Below are positions 47,566 to 55,798 of a DNA stretch of 64,000 nucleotides, piece after piece. Origin of the DNA: Aquicella lusitana. Lineage in GTDB: Bacteria; Pseudomonadota; Gammaproteobacteria; DSM-16500. Positions within the stretch are counted from its first letter, which is position 1. Every line of letters begins with the position of its first letter. The position numbers and the translations under genes are program-made. The notes beneath the pieces are model-generated. The model did not search any database and was not told the origin of the DNA. It was given only the letters and a program-made list of their open reading frames with translations. The DNA is taken from positions 620,001 to 684,000 of the forward strand of contig NZ_LR699114.1 in assembly GCF_902459475.1 (NCBI RefSeq), given 5' to 3'.

Positions 47566-48129
47566 ATGCGAAACCCGCTTTCACAAGCCGGTATTTCTCT
47601 GATTTTTTTCGCTCTGACAGCCTGTTCTTCGTTTTCTGATTTTACCTTTTATCCAGAGGCGTCACACAAACCTATTTATGATTTTCCACCCGCGGATGAC
47701 GCTCGATATGCCAAACGATTACCGCAATATATTGATACAGGTGGTGAGAAAACCATTTTGGTTGATCCTAACCGGCACGTTTGGGGTGCCTATGGCGCGG
47801 ATGGCAATCTTATCCGGGCCGGGTTGGCATCCGGTGGCGCAGACTGGTGTCATGATATTCATCGGCCATGCCATACGCGGCCAGGCACATTCCGCATTAA
47901 TTTTCTAGGTGATGAAACCTGCATATCCAGTTTATATCCCATCCCGGACGGTGGCGCGCCTATGCCATTTTGCATGTTCTTTAACGGCAACCAGGCACTG
48001 CATGGGTCGCCTCATGTCGTAGAAGGCAACATCAGTCATGGCTGTGTACGTGTTAGGACCAGTGATGCTGCCTGGTTGCGCTATCATTTCGTTGAAATGG
48101 GGACCAAGATTATCATTAAACCTTATTAA
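47566..48129 (+). CDS. EnhA-like L,D-transpeptidase, lipoprotein
   Basis: A 187-residue periplasmic peptidoglycan cross-linking enzyme, second of three paralogues in the window. A lipoprotein signal ends in LTAC. The YkuD domain has VDPNRHVWGAY, WCHDIHRPC, GGAPMPFCMFF, ALHGS and SHGCVRVR with the catalytic cysteine. The four additional cysteines (in DWC, RPC, ETC, PFC) are shared with the other two copies and may form disulfides. GAGGGAG lies eight bases before the ATG at 47566, so an upstream GTG is rejected. Confidence 0.9.
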   Translation: MRNPLSQAGISLIFFALTACSSFSDFTFYPEASHKPIYDFPPADDARYAKRLPQYIDTGGEKTILVDPNRHVWGAYGADGNLIRAGLASGGADWCHDIHRPCHTRPGTFRINFLGDETCISSLYPIPDGGAPMPFCMFFNGNQALHGSPHVVEGNISHGCVRVRTSDAAWLRYHFVEMGTKIIIKPY

Positions 48130-48202
48130 TCCATCCTCCCTACTTGACCGCGTTATGACAGACTGGGTAAATTAAAATTTAACGCATTACGCAGGAGCGA
48201 CC

Positions 48203-48787
48203 ATGAAAACGCTTATTACACGATCCCTTGTCGTCTTTATATTATCTTGGTGCTTTATGCTATCTGCGCACGCGGCGGCGGAAACTTATATCATTGATCC
48301 GAAGCACTCCTATGTACTTTGGCGAATCAGCCATTTTGGTTTTTCAGAACAGACAGGCAAGTGGATGGCGGAAGGAACGTTGAGCCTGGATGAGGCCAAG
48401 CCGCAAAATAGTAAAGTGAATGTGACGATCAATGTGAATGACGTCATCACAGGTATTCCCAAATTAGATGAACATTTAAAAAAAGAAGATTTTTTCGATA
48501 CAGCTAAATATCCCACGGCTACCTTCGTTAGCAATAAGATCAGGCTGACAGGTAAAGACAAGGCGAAAATCGAGGGGACATTGACGTTGCATGGTGTTTC
48601 GCGACCTGTTGTTCTTGATGTTAACCTGAGAAAAGTAGACGTGAGTCCCGTTACCAATAAAAAAACAGCAGGCTTTTCAGCCAATGCAAAACTGAAACGT
48701 TCGGATTTTGGTATTAATGCATATCTGCCAGGACTGGGCGATGAAGTGAAAATAGATATCGAAGTGGAAGCTTATCAGGCTAAATAA
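48203..48787 (+). CDS. Periplasmic YceI-family protein
   Basis: A 194-residue protein with a signal peptide (to SAHA-AAE) and a complete YceI domain: YIIDPKHSYVLWRISHFGFS, KWMAEGTLSLD, HLKKEDFFDTAKYPTATFVS, GTLTLHGVSRPVVLDV and KLKRSDFGINAYLP. YceI proteins are lipocalin-like barrels that bind isoprenoids such as polyprenyl chains. CAGGAG precedes the ATG. It stands between two L,D-transpeptidase genes. Confidence 0.93.
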   Translation: MKTLITRSLVVFILSWCFMLSAHAAAETYIIDPKHSYVLWRISHFGFSEQTGKWMAEGTLSLDEAKPQNSKVNVTINVNDVITGIPKLDEHLKKEDFFDTAKYPTATFVSNKIRLTGKDKAKIEGTLTLHGVSRPVVLDVNLRKVDVSPVTNKKTAGFSANAKLKRSDFGINAYLPGLGDEVKIDIEVEAYQAK

Positions 48788-49038
48788 ATCCTACCAGCGA
48801 CAAACTCTGTCATTCCCGCTCAAGGCGCATTGCTGTCCAGTACATTTTCCTCTTGCCGTTGTCCCGCTGCTTGTCGACGGGAGCCAGACGCCGTGAAGCG
48901 CGAGAGGAAATACGATAATTTTTGATTATTTATAGTACTAATAATAATTACTTGACTAATTTAAAATTAATTCTTAAAGAAAAAATGTGATTTTTAGGCT
49001 AAAATGAAGGTAAATAAAAAACAAAAGGAGTGGTTGCC
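48788..49038. promoter_or_regulatory. Intergenic region with GC-rich repeat-like part and leader of the next gene
   Basis: The first half (48800-48915) is GC-rich with short inverted pieces (TCCCG...CGGGA) and TCATTCCCGC wording like dispersed palindromes. The second half is AT-rich and carries TTAGGCTAAAAT (48994-49005), GTAAATAA and AAAGGAGTG, nearly the same leader as that of the paralogue at 39127. Confidence 0.45.
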
Positions 49039-49605
49039 ATGCGAGGGATATCTCTATCTGCTATGTTAGTTGTCATGTCTGCGTTCATGTTAAGTTCCTG
49101 TTCTTACTATTCTGCCAATCAAGCTTCTACATCGCGTTACGCAGCTTCACCGCCTAAAGCGTCTCAACCTAAACCCAATTACGCTGCGCGTATGCCGCAG
49201 AAAATTACACCGCGGGGTGAGAAGGTGGTCGTGGTCGATCCCAGCGTACATGCCTGGGGTGCATACGGGCCGGACGGTACATTAATCCGCGGCGGATTAG
49301 CGACGGCAGGCTCCAGCTGGTGCCCCGACATCAAACGTCCTTGCCGCACTAAAGTTGGCACATTTCGTATTAATTCATTAGGTAGTGCAAAGTGTAAATC
49401 CAGCAAATACCCTTTACCCAGGGGCGGCGCACCGATGCCGTATTGCATGTTCTTTAATGGCCATCAGGGGTTACATGGATCGTATAACGTAGTAGATGGC
49501 AATGAAAGCCATGGTTGTGTACGCATGCATGTTGAAGATGCGGAATGGCTGCGCTTTAATTTCGCGAGAGTAGGCACAAAAGTCATTGTGTGGCCGTATA
49601 ATTGA
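49039..49605 (+). CDS. EnhA-like L,D-transpeptidase, lipoprotein
   Basis: A 188-residue third paralogue. Lipoprotein signal MRGISLSAMLVVMSAFMLSSC, a proline/serine linker, then the YkuD domain with VDPSVHAWGAY, WCPDIKRPC, RGGAPMPYCMFF, GLHGS and SHGCVRMH (catalytic cysteine). Start ATG 49039 lies eight bases after AAAAGGAG; the in-frame GTG at 49030 is within the ribosome-binding site. A good terminator follows the gene. It probably makes 3-3 cross-links, abundant in Coxiella and Legionella walls. Confidence 0.92.
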   Translation: MRGISLSAMLVVMSAFMLSSCSYYSANQASTSRYAASPPKASQPKPNYAARMPQKITPRGEKVVVVDPSVHAWGAYGPDGTLIRGGLATAGSSWCPDIKRPCRTKVGTFRINSLGSAKCKSSKYPLPRGGAPMPYCMFFNGHQGLHGSYNVVDGNESHGCVRMHVEDAEWLRFNFARVGTKVIVWPYN

Positions 49606-49616
49606 TTAATTAAATC

Positions 49617-49648
49617 GGTGAGCGGGCCCCAAAACCCGCTCATTTTTA
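49617..49648 (+). terminator. Rho-independent terminator
   Basis: GAGCGGG (49620-49626) pairs with CCCGCTC (49635-49641), loop of eight, followed by ATTTTTATTTC, 12 bases past the stop of the L,D-transpeptidase gene. Confidence 0.85.
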
Positions 49649-49811
49649 TTTCAGAAAAACGCATCTGCATCACGGATTTCATGTGTAATCACGCGATAAA
49701 AGCAGTATGTATATCTCAGCTATGGCAGTAATGATTTATCAATAAGTTAGAAACATCAAAAACGAATCCCAGGTATTTTGCTATAATTTTAAGTACAAAA
49801 GAGGGGTTATT

Positions 49812-51170
49812 ATGGAGGAAATGTATACTTTCATCTCGAAATCTGCCCAGCTAAAAGATGCCTGGAAATCGGATGCATGGCCAAGATCTTGCCTTGCGAG
49901 CGTAAATGAAGCAGCTTTCCAAATGGAGGTTGGACAAATCAAAACCGCAAGAGAGCTTTGCGGTTTTCTGGCGCTAAAAAGAAAAGAAATTGCTAAAGCG
50001 TCAAATTCCGAGGAATTCTATTTATTTGGTGCGCCAAGAGAAGATGTTGAATCGGGTGCATGGACCCGCATTGTTTCACCTAAATATGGCGATTTTATTA
50101 CGCCGTTAAAGAAAAAATACGATGAACTTACTAAAAAGCTTAAACAGAATGAAAACACAACAGCAGCTAAATATCTTAATCTCACCAGAGAACAAAAAGA
50201 GGCGTATGCGAGCGGTAATGTTGAGCTTTATCAAGCTTTGCAGATACAAAAAGCCGAGTTAGAAAAAACAAGCAGTATGCTGCCAGTGCCAGACGAAAGT
50301 TTTGACATAGCAGTCAGTATATTTCATAACGGCGATCCGTATACCGTAATTGGAGAAATTGAAGGCGGATTTCTCTTGTTGCATTCGCCAACGGAGAGTA
50401 TTGAAAAGGCATTTAGTAAGATCGAACCTGTATTTAAAAAAATAATGGATGCCAATGATTATTTTACCAATGAAGAAAAATTCAAAGAATTGATTCAGGA
50501 TATCGGCTTAGTCGCCTGGCATATTTATCATGCAATGCCTTATCATCGCGGCAGTGCGGCTATTGTCGAGATGATGATTTGCAGTTTACTGAAGTATAAG
50601 CAGATACAGTTGCCGCGTTATAATGAGGATGTGATTTGCGATTTGAAAGCAATGTATGAGCCTGATCCTGAAAAATTTTCAACCGAGTTTTATAGCTATT
50701 TTATCTGGCCCGATTTTAAAAACCGATTTGATAGCGATCCGTGGTTTTTGATGAAGGAAAATAGCAAACAGAATCTAAAAATACTCGAAAAATACTTTGA
50801 GCATTATTCTTTAGAAAAATGTTATGAAGTATTTAATGTCGCAAGAGAAAAATATGTCGACAAGATTAATGCACACCAACATCCTTTTGTTGATAAATTT
50901 ATCTTTCTCAAAAACACACATAGCTGGCAGGACGCTTGGAAAAAGCTGGCAGATATAACTGAAAAAAAACTATTTGAAAGGGTGGCGCAATGCCAAATTC
51001 CGGTTGAAAAATTGAAACTGCTTAACGATGCAAAAAAAGCGGTTTTATTTAAAGAGCACCCGGAAAACTATTTTTTTTCCCGGGCAAGCGGCGATACCAA
51101 GTATATAAATGCAATCAATGAGCAGATCACTAATATTGAGACCAGGCTACGTTCTATCCCTAGCCGCTAG
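49812..51170 (+). CDS. Unidentified soluble protein with an H-A-M-P-Y-x-R-G-S motif
   Basis: A 452-residue hydrophilic protein with no signal peptide. The most distinctive part is WHIYHAMPYHRGSAAIVEMM at about residues 235-254, embedded in helices; it recalls the HPF-x-x-GNGR motif of Fic enzymes but lacks the GN and final Arg, so I do not call it Fic. The rest is helical with a coiled-coil near 95-150. GAGGGG lies six bases before the ATG and TATAAT further up. Candidate effector by style only. Confidence 0.5.
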   Translation: MEEMYTFISKSAQLKDAWKSDAWPRSCLASVNEAAFQMEVGQIKTARELCGFLALKRKEIAKASNSEEFYLFGAPREDVESGAWTRIVSPKYGDFITPLKKKYDELTKKLKQNENTTAAKYLNLTREQKEAYASGNVELYQALQIQKAELEKTSSMLPVPDESFDIAVSIFHNGDPYTVIGEIEGGFLLLHSPTESIEKAFSKIEPVFKKIMDANDYFTNEEKFKELIQDIGLVAWHIYHAMPYHRGSAAIVEMMICSLLKYKQIQLPRYNEDVICDLKAMYEPDPEKFSTEFYSYFIWPDFKNRFDSDPWFLMKENSKQNLKILEKYFEHYSLEKCYEVFNVAREKYVDKINAHQHPFVDKFIFLKNTHSWQDAWKKLADITEKKLFERVAQCQIPVEKLKLLNDAKKAVLFKEHPENYFFSRASGDTKYINAINEQITNIETRLRSIPSR

Positions 51171-51176
51171 GGTTGG

Positions 51177-51560
51177 TTATGAGTAATAATACCCTCCTGC
51201 AACGGCTAATAAGCCAAAAGAAAGAGCTAGATGGGTCATGAATCCCACCATTTGCTGATTGCGCTCTTCGCTGGAAGAAGCGGCCCAAAAATTATTGAAA
51301 ACACAGGTTGCCAGAAAAATATAAACTGCCAAAAGTATAGCTGCCCAAAAGGGGTAGATATTAAAAACCAGTCCAATGCTGGTAATGGTTTTCCAGGCAA
51401 CCGCGCCTAAATAAAAGAGCCAGGGAAGGGGGACTTTTTTCTGAGCCATCATCTCAAATACCATAGGACGCATCAGAAAATCGAGCAGCACAGCAATTAA
51501 AAAGATGATTCCGATACCGATGCGGCTGACATCAAACAGAATAAGTTGAACCATATCCAT
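51177..51560 (-). CDS. DoxX-like membrane protein
   Basis: A 127-residue protein with four hydrophobic helices and the DoxX-like run VPLPWLFYLGAVAWKTITSIGLVF, typical of the DoxX/SURF4-type small membrane proteins, whose roles are mostly unknown. I start at the ATG at 51560 because the only upstream start is a TTG without a ribosome-binding site. Converges on the preceding gene with a six-base gap. Confidence 0.7.
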   Translation of the reverse strand: MDMVQLILFDVSRIGIGIIFLIAVLLDFLMRPMVFEMMAQKKVPLPWLFYLGAVAWKTITSIGLVFNIYPFWAAILLAVYIFLATCVFNNFWAASSSEERNQQMVGFMTHLALSFGLLAVAGGYYYS

Positions 51561-51601
51561 GGCAGTATTCTCGCTGTAATTTTCCAAGGAGTTAGTATAA
51601 C

Positions 51602-51729
51602 TGGACTTTGGCTATTTTGGACAAAGGATGCTGATTCTACAGAAATAGCTGTCGTCCTGAGAGCGTTTTTAGCTCAAATGACTTTTAAATGCACAATAGA
51701 AGATCTTTCGCTGTGCTCAGGATGACAGA
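51602..51729. repeat. Second, decayed copy of the dispersed repeat seen at 16339
   Basis: TGGACTTTGGCTATTTT (51602 onward) matches TGGACTTTGGCCATTTT at 16339 with one change. It is followed by GCTGTCGTCCTGAG and, after 50 bases, GATCTTTCGCTGTGCTCAGGATGACAG, the decayed arms of the 16373-16446 palindrome. Two copies in unrelated gaps show a dispersed non-coding element. Confidence 0.7.
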
Positions 51730-51762
51730 GTATAAAACAAACTCAGTTCATTCAGGATAGCC

Positions 51763-52107
51763 TTATTCTGTAGTCACAATGACAGACCTGCATTGGGTGA
51801 GTACTTTGCTGATATGGCCTTGTCCAGTCAGGTCTGTAGCGAATAATACGTCCCCCGCGTGAAAGACGCGCGTTTCGCCGCCGCTTGCTTGGACCTCGAC
51901 TTGCCCTTCCAGATAAATGATATATTGCGGCTGGGGTGCGTTGTGCCAGTTCATGGCTAAATCGGGTTCTGAATCCCTAAACTGGATACCGGAAGCCGGA
52001 AATTTCTTAGAATAAACACCTAAAGCCTGCTGTTTTTCCTGCCCGCAATCCATTTCCATAAAATGCGATTTGCCATCTTCGCCTGTATATAATTTAATGA
52101 TTTTCAT
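51763..52107 (-). CDS. Cupin-domain protein
   Basis: A 114-residue single-domain cupin: QYIIYLEGQVEVQASGGETRVFHAGDVLFA contains the two beta-barrel motifs, with few of the usual metal-binding histidines left (only NWHNAPQ before the first motif). It could bind a small molecule or be a non-catalytic sensor. AAGGAGGACCG precedes the ATG. Confidence 0.75.
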   Translation of the reverse strand: MKIIKLYTGEDGKSHFMEMDCGQEKQQALGVYSKKFPASGIQFRDSEPDLAMNWHNAPQPQYIIYLEGQVEVQASGGETRVFHAGDVLFATDLTGQGHISKVLTQCRSVIVTTE

Positions 52108-52131
52108 TCGGTCCTCCTTATCGTAACGCGC

Positions 52132-52821
52132 TTAACTAAATACGAATCCAATTACAAAGCGTTTAGGCGCCGAGAGAAATCTGTCTGCACCTTTAACTCG
52201 CGGTGCCTGATTGACGGCGTATAATGCAGCTGCATCAAGGTCCTGATGCTGACTGGACCGCAGAATTTGCACATCGGAAAAATAGCCTTCAGGATGCAGT
52301 GTCATGCCAATCACGACCCTGCCTTTGATGCCAAATTCGCCTGCCATTTTAGGATATTTGAAATTGGCAGAAAGGGCTTTGCCAAGTAATTTAACCAAAG
52401 GATCGGCGACTTGGTTGTAGTCGCCTACCAGATAAATGGGTTCTATATCTTTAAGCGTTTGCAAGGACGACGTAATGGATTCCTGTTGCATCTGCTGCAG
52501 CGCAGAAAAGCTTGCTGCCAGCATGGACTTAGGACGTACACCCATCTCTGTTTCAGACCGTGTAGTGTCAGTTTTTTTCGTTAAACGTTGCGTACCCGCA
52601 TCTTCCGATTGCGTTTTAATTGAGGATGCGGATGCTGTTTGCTGCTGATGTGGAGTTTTTCCTGTATATACATAGGAGGGAACATAGAGATGCGGTGATT
52701 TTTGGTTCTTAGGAACAGGCGAGACAAGGACCAATGAAAAATACAGCAACAAGAGCGAGTGCATGAGCAGTGATAGCCAGAAGCTGGGCGCCGGCAGGTG
52801 GTTTTTAATACTTTTCTGCAT
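52132..52821 (-). CDS. TonB-like energy transducer
   Basis: A 229-residue protein with one N-terminal membrane helix (about 12-36), a ~100-residue polar linker across the periplasm and a C-terminal TonB domain (GIKGRVVIGMTLHPEGYF, QILRSSQHQDLDAAALYAVNQAP). TonB couples the proton gradient to outer-membrane transport. No exbB/exbD lies beside it. The linker lacks the Pro-Glu/Pro-Lys repeats of classical TonB, so it may serve another envelope process. Confidence 0.8.
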   Translation of the reverse strand: MQKSIKNHLPAPSFWLSLLMHSLLLLYFSLVLVSPVPKNQKSPHLYVPSYVYTGKTPHQQQTASASSIKTQSEDAGTQRLTKKTDTTRSETEMGVRPKSMLAASFSALQQMQQESITSSLQTLKDIEPIYLVGDYNQVADPLVKLLGKALSANFKYPKMAGEFGIKGRVVIGMTLHPEGYFSDVQILRSSQHQDLDAAALYAVNQAPRVKGADRFLSAPKRFVIGFVFS

Positions 52822-53051
52822 GAAGGTTTCCTGTCCTTGTTCCGCTATTTTACTTGATTCCGTTCGTTTTCAAAACGCTTAAGCGTGTGTTTTCAATATA
52901 AATTCCATTTATATGCTAGCGTCAACCGCATTGCAGGGCGAATTTTTCTTGTAAGATGAGGCGCTTAGAAAATAGAGTGCCCCTGTTCATCTATCCGACG
53001 CACCAAGTGCTAAAATATAATTAAAATAAAATAAAAAACGAGGAGTGTTTT
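52822..53051. other. Divergent intergenic region with a palindrome
   Basis: Contains the perfect 12-base palindrome ACGCTTAAGCGT (52875-52886), a possible operator near the tonB-like promoter, and upstream of 53052 the leader GCTAAAATATAATTAAAATAA ending in GAGGAGTG, similar to the L,D-transpeptidase leaders. No gene seen. Confidence 0.4.
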
Positions 53052-53339
53052 ATGGATAAAAACGTTTTAAGCAAATATGCTTGTTTACTAAAATTTAGCG
53101 TTCTTGCCTTATTCATCACGATCAGCACCAACGCGCATGCTGAGTATTATATGGTTTATCCTGCAGCGCCTGTCTATGCCGTACCTGTTTATCCCGTGCC
53201 AATGCCTTGCACTTATGGTTGTGCTTTTATGGCACCTTGCTACTATCAGGTCGAGATTCGATCTTCAGCGCCATATAGACATAGCGATAAACGCGGCGTT
53301 GGCCAAGTCAATATCTATGAGTGGGATGAGGACCCATAA
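53052..53339 (+). CDS. Small exported Tyr/Pro-rich protein
   Basis: A 95-residue protein with a signal peptide (to NAHA-E) and a short mature part starting with a tyrosine/valine/proline repeat (YPAAPVYAVPVYPVPMP) followed by four cysteines in CTYGCAFMAPC and a polar tail. GAGGAG precedes the ATG. Unknown family; likely periplasmic or surface-associated. Confidence 0.6.
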   Translation: MDKNVLSKYACLLKFSVLALFITISTNAHAEYYMVYPAAPVYAVPVYPVPMPCTYGCAFMAPCYYQVEIRSSAPYRHSDKRGVGQVNIYEWDEDP

Positions 53340-53548
53340 GGCACCGTGACAAACCCAATGACTCTGTTGTAGGCATAGAATTGCTTGAAAAACGCGACGA
53401 AATGGGTTTTTTTTAACATTTTATTCATAAAACATTAAACTTTATCCTTTATACTACCACTTGCTATGGTTGTTATAGCGGTTTAATGATTATTAACGAA
53501 AGCTTAATTGTGCCCAAAACGATAAAAGGCTAAAACGAGAAGTGGAGC
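53340..53548. promoter_or_regulatory. Upstream region of the ankyrin gene
   Basis: Holds AAACCCA (53351) and TGGGTTTTTTTT (53403) that could pair as a terminator for the gene before, a repeat of TTAA cores (53493, 53504) and the -10 candidate GATAAA at 53521. Confidence 0.4.
53493..53507 (+). promoter_or_regulatory. PmrA-box-like repeat before the ankyrin gene
   Basis: ATTAAC-N5-CTTAAT: TTAA cores at 53493 and 53504 are 11 bases apart, with GATAAA at 53521 as -10, the same geometry as the box at 25057. An extra TTAA sits 10 bases upstream. Found in an AT-rich gap, so chance remains possible. Confidence 0.4.
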
Positions 53549-55798
53549 ATGAACTGGCAACGAATCGCAAATTTGCTGTGTCGGTATTTTGATTATCTGG
53601 GTCTCGGGCATCAATTTGAAAAAGACGGTTTATTCGCTGATATCCATATTGAAAAATGGTTGCAGTCAGAAGGCGCATATCAATATCAACAGGATACAGA
53701 TTTTCAGGAATTCATTCATTACATCGCGGAATGGGACGGTGAATTTGATTCGCTGTATCAAGTACGCATCCTGCTTGATCAGTTAGCAGAAAAAATAATT
53801 CAAACCAACCTTTCACAAAATCATATTAATCGGCAGTGGTCGATTTTCTGTGACCAACAAGGTTGGGAAAAGTTGCCCGGTTTTCAGGGTGGTTTGTGCG
53901 CTGGATATTGTTTGACTTCCGGATTGGGCTTGTTTCTGCGCAGACAAGTGAATAAAAAACTATCCGAATCTGTTCCCGTTGAAAAATTAATTGGTTTCGA
54001 AAAATTGCTGTTACGCATTGCCAAATGGAATCAGAAGAACGCTTCGCCAGAAATTGAAAATGATTTTGCTGTTTTGCAAAAATATGTTGCCACACTACAG
54101 AAAAACCAAGCAATTCCGCATAAAGCCATCAATGAAATTATCGGCTGCGATCTGATCGCTGAACCTGAAATTTGCGTGGCCTGGGTTCATAACGAAGCAA
54201 CATTAAAAAAACTCTTTGAATTACTGCTAAGACCCGGGAAATTTTTAAGCTTTGGCGCTGGTCGGCACGCTGCTTATGTCTATATGGCAGATGAACATGA
54301 GTTGATTTATTTTAATGCTAACGGCCGCTATGGCTATCATCATTTTAATGTTGCCAACCTGAATCATTTCTTGGCGCTGTTGCCTGATGGATTTAAAAAT
54401 TGCTATACCGACAAATTTGCGCTGTCAGTCCAGGTGTATGATTTGGAAGAAGCGCCTTCCCATCAACTGACTATAGAAAATGTAATAAAAGAACTCATTG
54501 CCATTGATGAGCGTAATTCTAAAATGAACCTTCGTACGCTTATTGATAAACAGGCAAGAGATGGGATGAATGCACTGATGATGGCTTGCTGGGACGGCGA
54601 TCATCATGAAGTCGAATTATTGATAAAGATGGGTGCGGATCCAAACATTAAAAATAATGATCATGATACGGCCTTATATTTCGCCGTTGTCAGCGGCGAC
54701 ACGCGTAAAGTCGCCGCACTGTTAACATCACCGACGTTAGAAACGAATGCCTTGATAGCGAATGATTATAGTGCATTGTATGTTGCTGTTTTAAGGGGCC
54801 ATGAGCCGATAGTCAGGTTGTTATTGAATGACAAGCGTATCCGTGTTAATCAACCTGTGGGAGGTAAAAATAAAAAATCAGGCTACACTGCTTTACACCT
54901 TGCAGCCCATTCAGGCGATGTGGATATTTTGACTGCCCTCATGGAACATCCTGATATTCGTATTAATTACCAGCAAGAAAAAACCGGATTGACTCAATTG
55001 CATATGGCGGTTATAAGCGAAAACATTGATGCCGTGCGATTGTTTCTTAAAAATAAATATATAAAACTGGACATTCCTTCAAAGGAAGACGCGGATATTT
55101 ATCCGGCTGGCAAGACTGCGCTTTGTTACGCGATGGAGTTAGATGAGCTTGAAATTGCAACAGAGCTTTTTGCTTATGGCGCTGATTTAAGTTATCTGCC
55201 ACTTTCTTCACGCTGGTTGTTGTTGGATGGTTTTATCTGTAATCATTATCAACTTTATATGAATGGCAGCGCCGCGTCCTTAGATTCCATGCTAAAAATC
55301 GGTATGCTTTGTATTGATCTAGAAGACAAAAATTTTCTTGAATTTTTATCCAATAGAATTATTGAAGATAATGTGGAAGTGTTAAATACGCTTTTTAAAT
55401 TCAGCCCTCCCTTGATCAATATTATGTTCAACGCCGACCCGGAAAATGAAAAAAATTCCTTTAAGGCGAACATATTACAATATGCCATGATAAATGGCGC
55501 ATCTAAAGTCGTGGCATTGTTATTGGAAATGGATAATAAGCTGCCGTTGAAAGAGGATTCAGCTGGCCACAATGCAATCGCCTGGCTAGCGTCGATCGAT
55601 AAAAAGAAGAAGCATGAAATCATGGCGCTATTTAAAGAATATGGCTATATGAATATTAAATCACCGGCTGCGCCAATGCTTGCCAAGCACGCAGAAAAAG
55701 TTTCGGGCTTGTCTTTGTTTGCTCAAAAGGTAACAGAAATTAAGGCTGGACCGGATGAAGATGCTTATTCTCTATCAAACAGTTGCATTATCATTTAG
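53549..55798 (+). CDS. Ankyrin-repeat protein with cysteine-protease-like N-terminus and CAAX-like C-terminus
   Basis: A 749-residue soluble protein. The N-terminal domain (about 95-300) has GGLCAGYCL (Cys117), GRHAAYVYM (His240) and LIYFNANGRYG (Asn256/Asn258), the spacing and wording of papain-like/C58 (YopT-type) proteases, with Asn where Asp is usual. Ankyrin repeats follow (about 338-545: DGMNALMMACWDGDHHEVELLIKMGADPN, GYTALHLAAHSGDVDILTALMEH) plus a weaker pair near 640-690. The protein ends SCIII, a CAAX-type prenylation box (Cys746), used by several Legionella effectors to attach to host membranes. Secretion and activity are inferred. The stop overlaps the convergent gene by eight bases. 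Confidence 0.75.
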   Translation: MNWQRIANLLCRYFDYLGLGHQFEKDGLFADIHIEKWLQSEGAYQYQQDTDFQEFIHYIAEWDGEFDSLYQVRILLDQLAEKIIQTNLSQNHINRQWSIFCDQQGWEKLPGFQGGLCAGYCLTSGLGLFLRRQVNKKLSESVPVEKLIGFEKLLLRIAKWNQKNASPEIENDFAVLQKYVATLQKNQAIPHKAINEIIGCDLIAEPEICVAWVHNEATLKKLFELLLRPGKFLSFGAGRHAAYVYMADEHELIYFNANGRYGYHHFNVANLNHFLALLPDGFKNCYTDKFALSVQVYDLEEAPSHQLTIENVIKELIAIDERNSKMNLRTLIDKQARDGMNALMMACWDGDHHEVELLIKMGADPNIKNNDHDTALYFAVVSGDTRKVAALLTSPTLETNALIANDYSALYVAVLRGHEPIVRLLLNDKRIRVNQPVGGKNKKSGYTALHLAAHSGDVDILTALMEHPDIRINYQQEKTGLTQLHMAVISENIDAVRLFLKNKYIKLDIPSKEDADIYPAGKTALCYAMELDELEIATELFAYGADLSYLPLSSRWLLLDGFICNHYQLYMNGSAASLDSMLKIGMLCIDLEDKNFLEFLSNRIIEDNVEVLNTLFKFSPPLINIMFNADPENEKNSFKANILQYAMINGASKVVALLLEMDNKLPLKEDSAGHNAIAWLASIDKKKKHEIMALFKEYGYMNIKSPAAPMLAKHAEKVSGLSLFAQKVTEIKAGPDEDAYSLSNSCIII

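Noticed and set aside
49812..51170. Fic-domain AMPylator
   Set aside because: HAMPYHRGSAA lacks the GN(G/K)R end of the Fic core motif.
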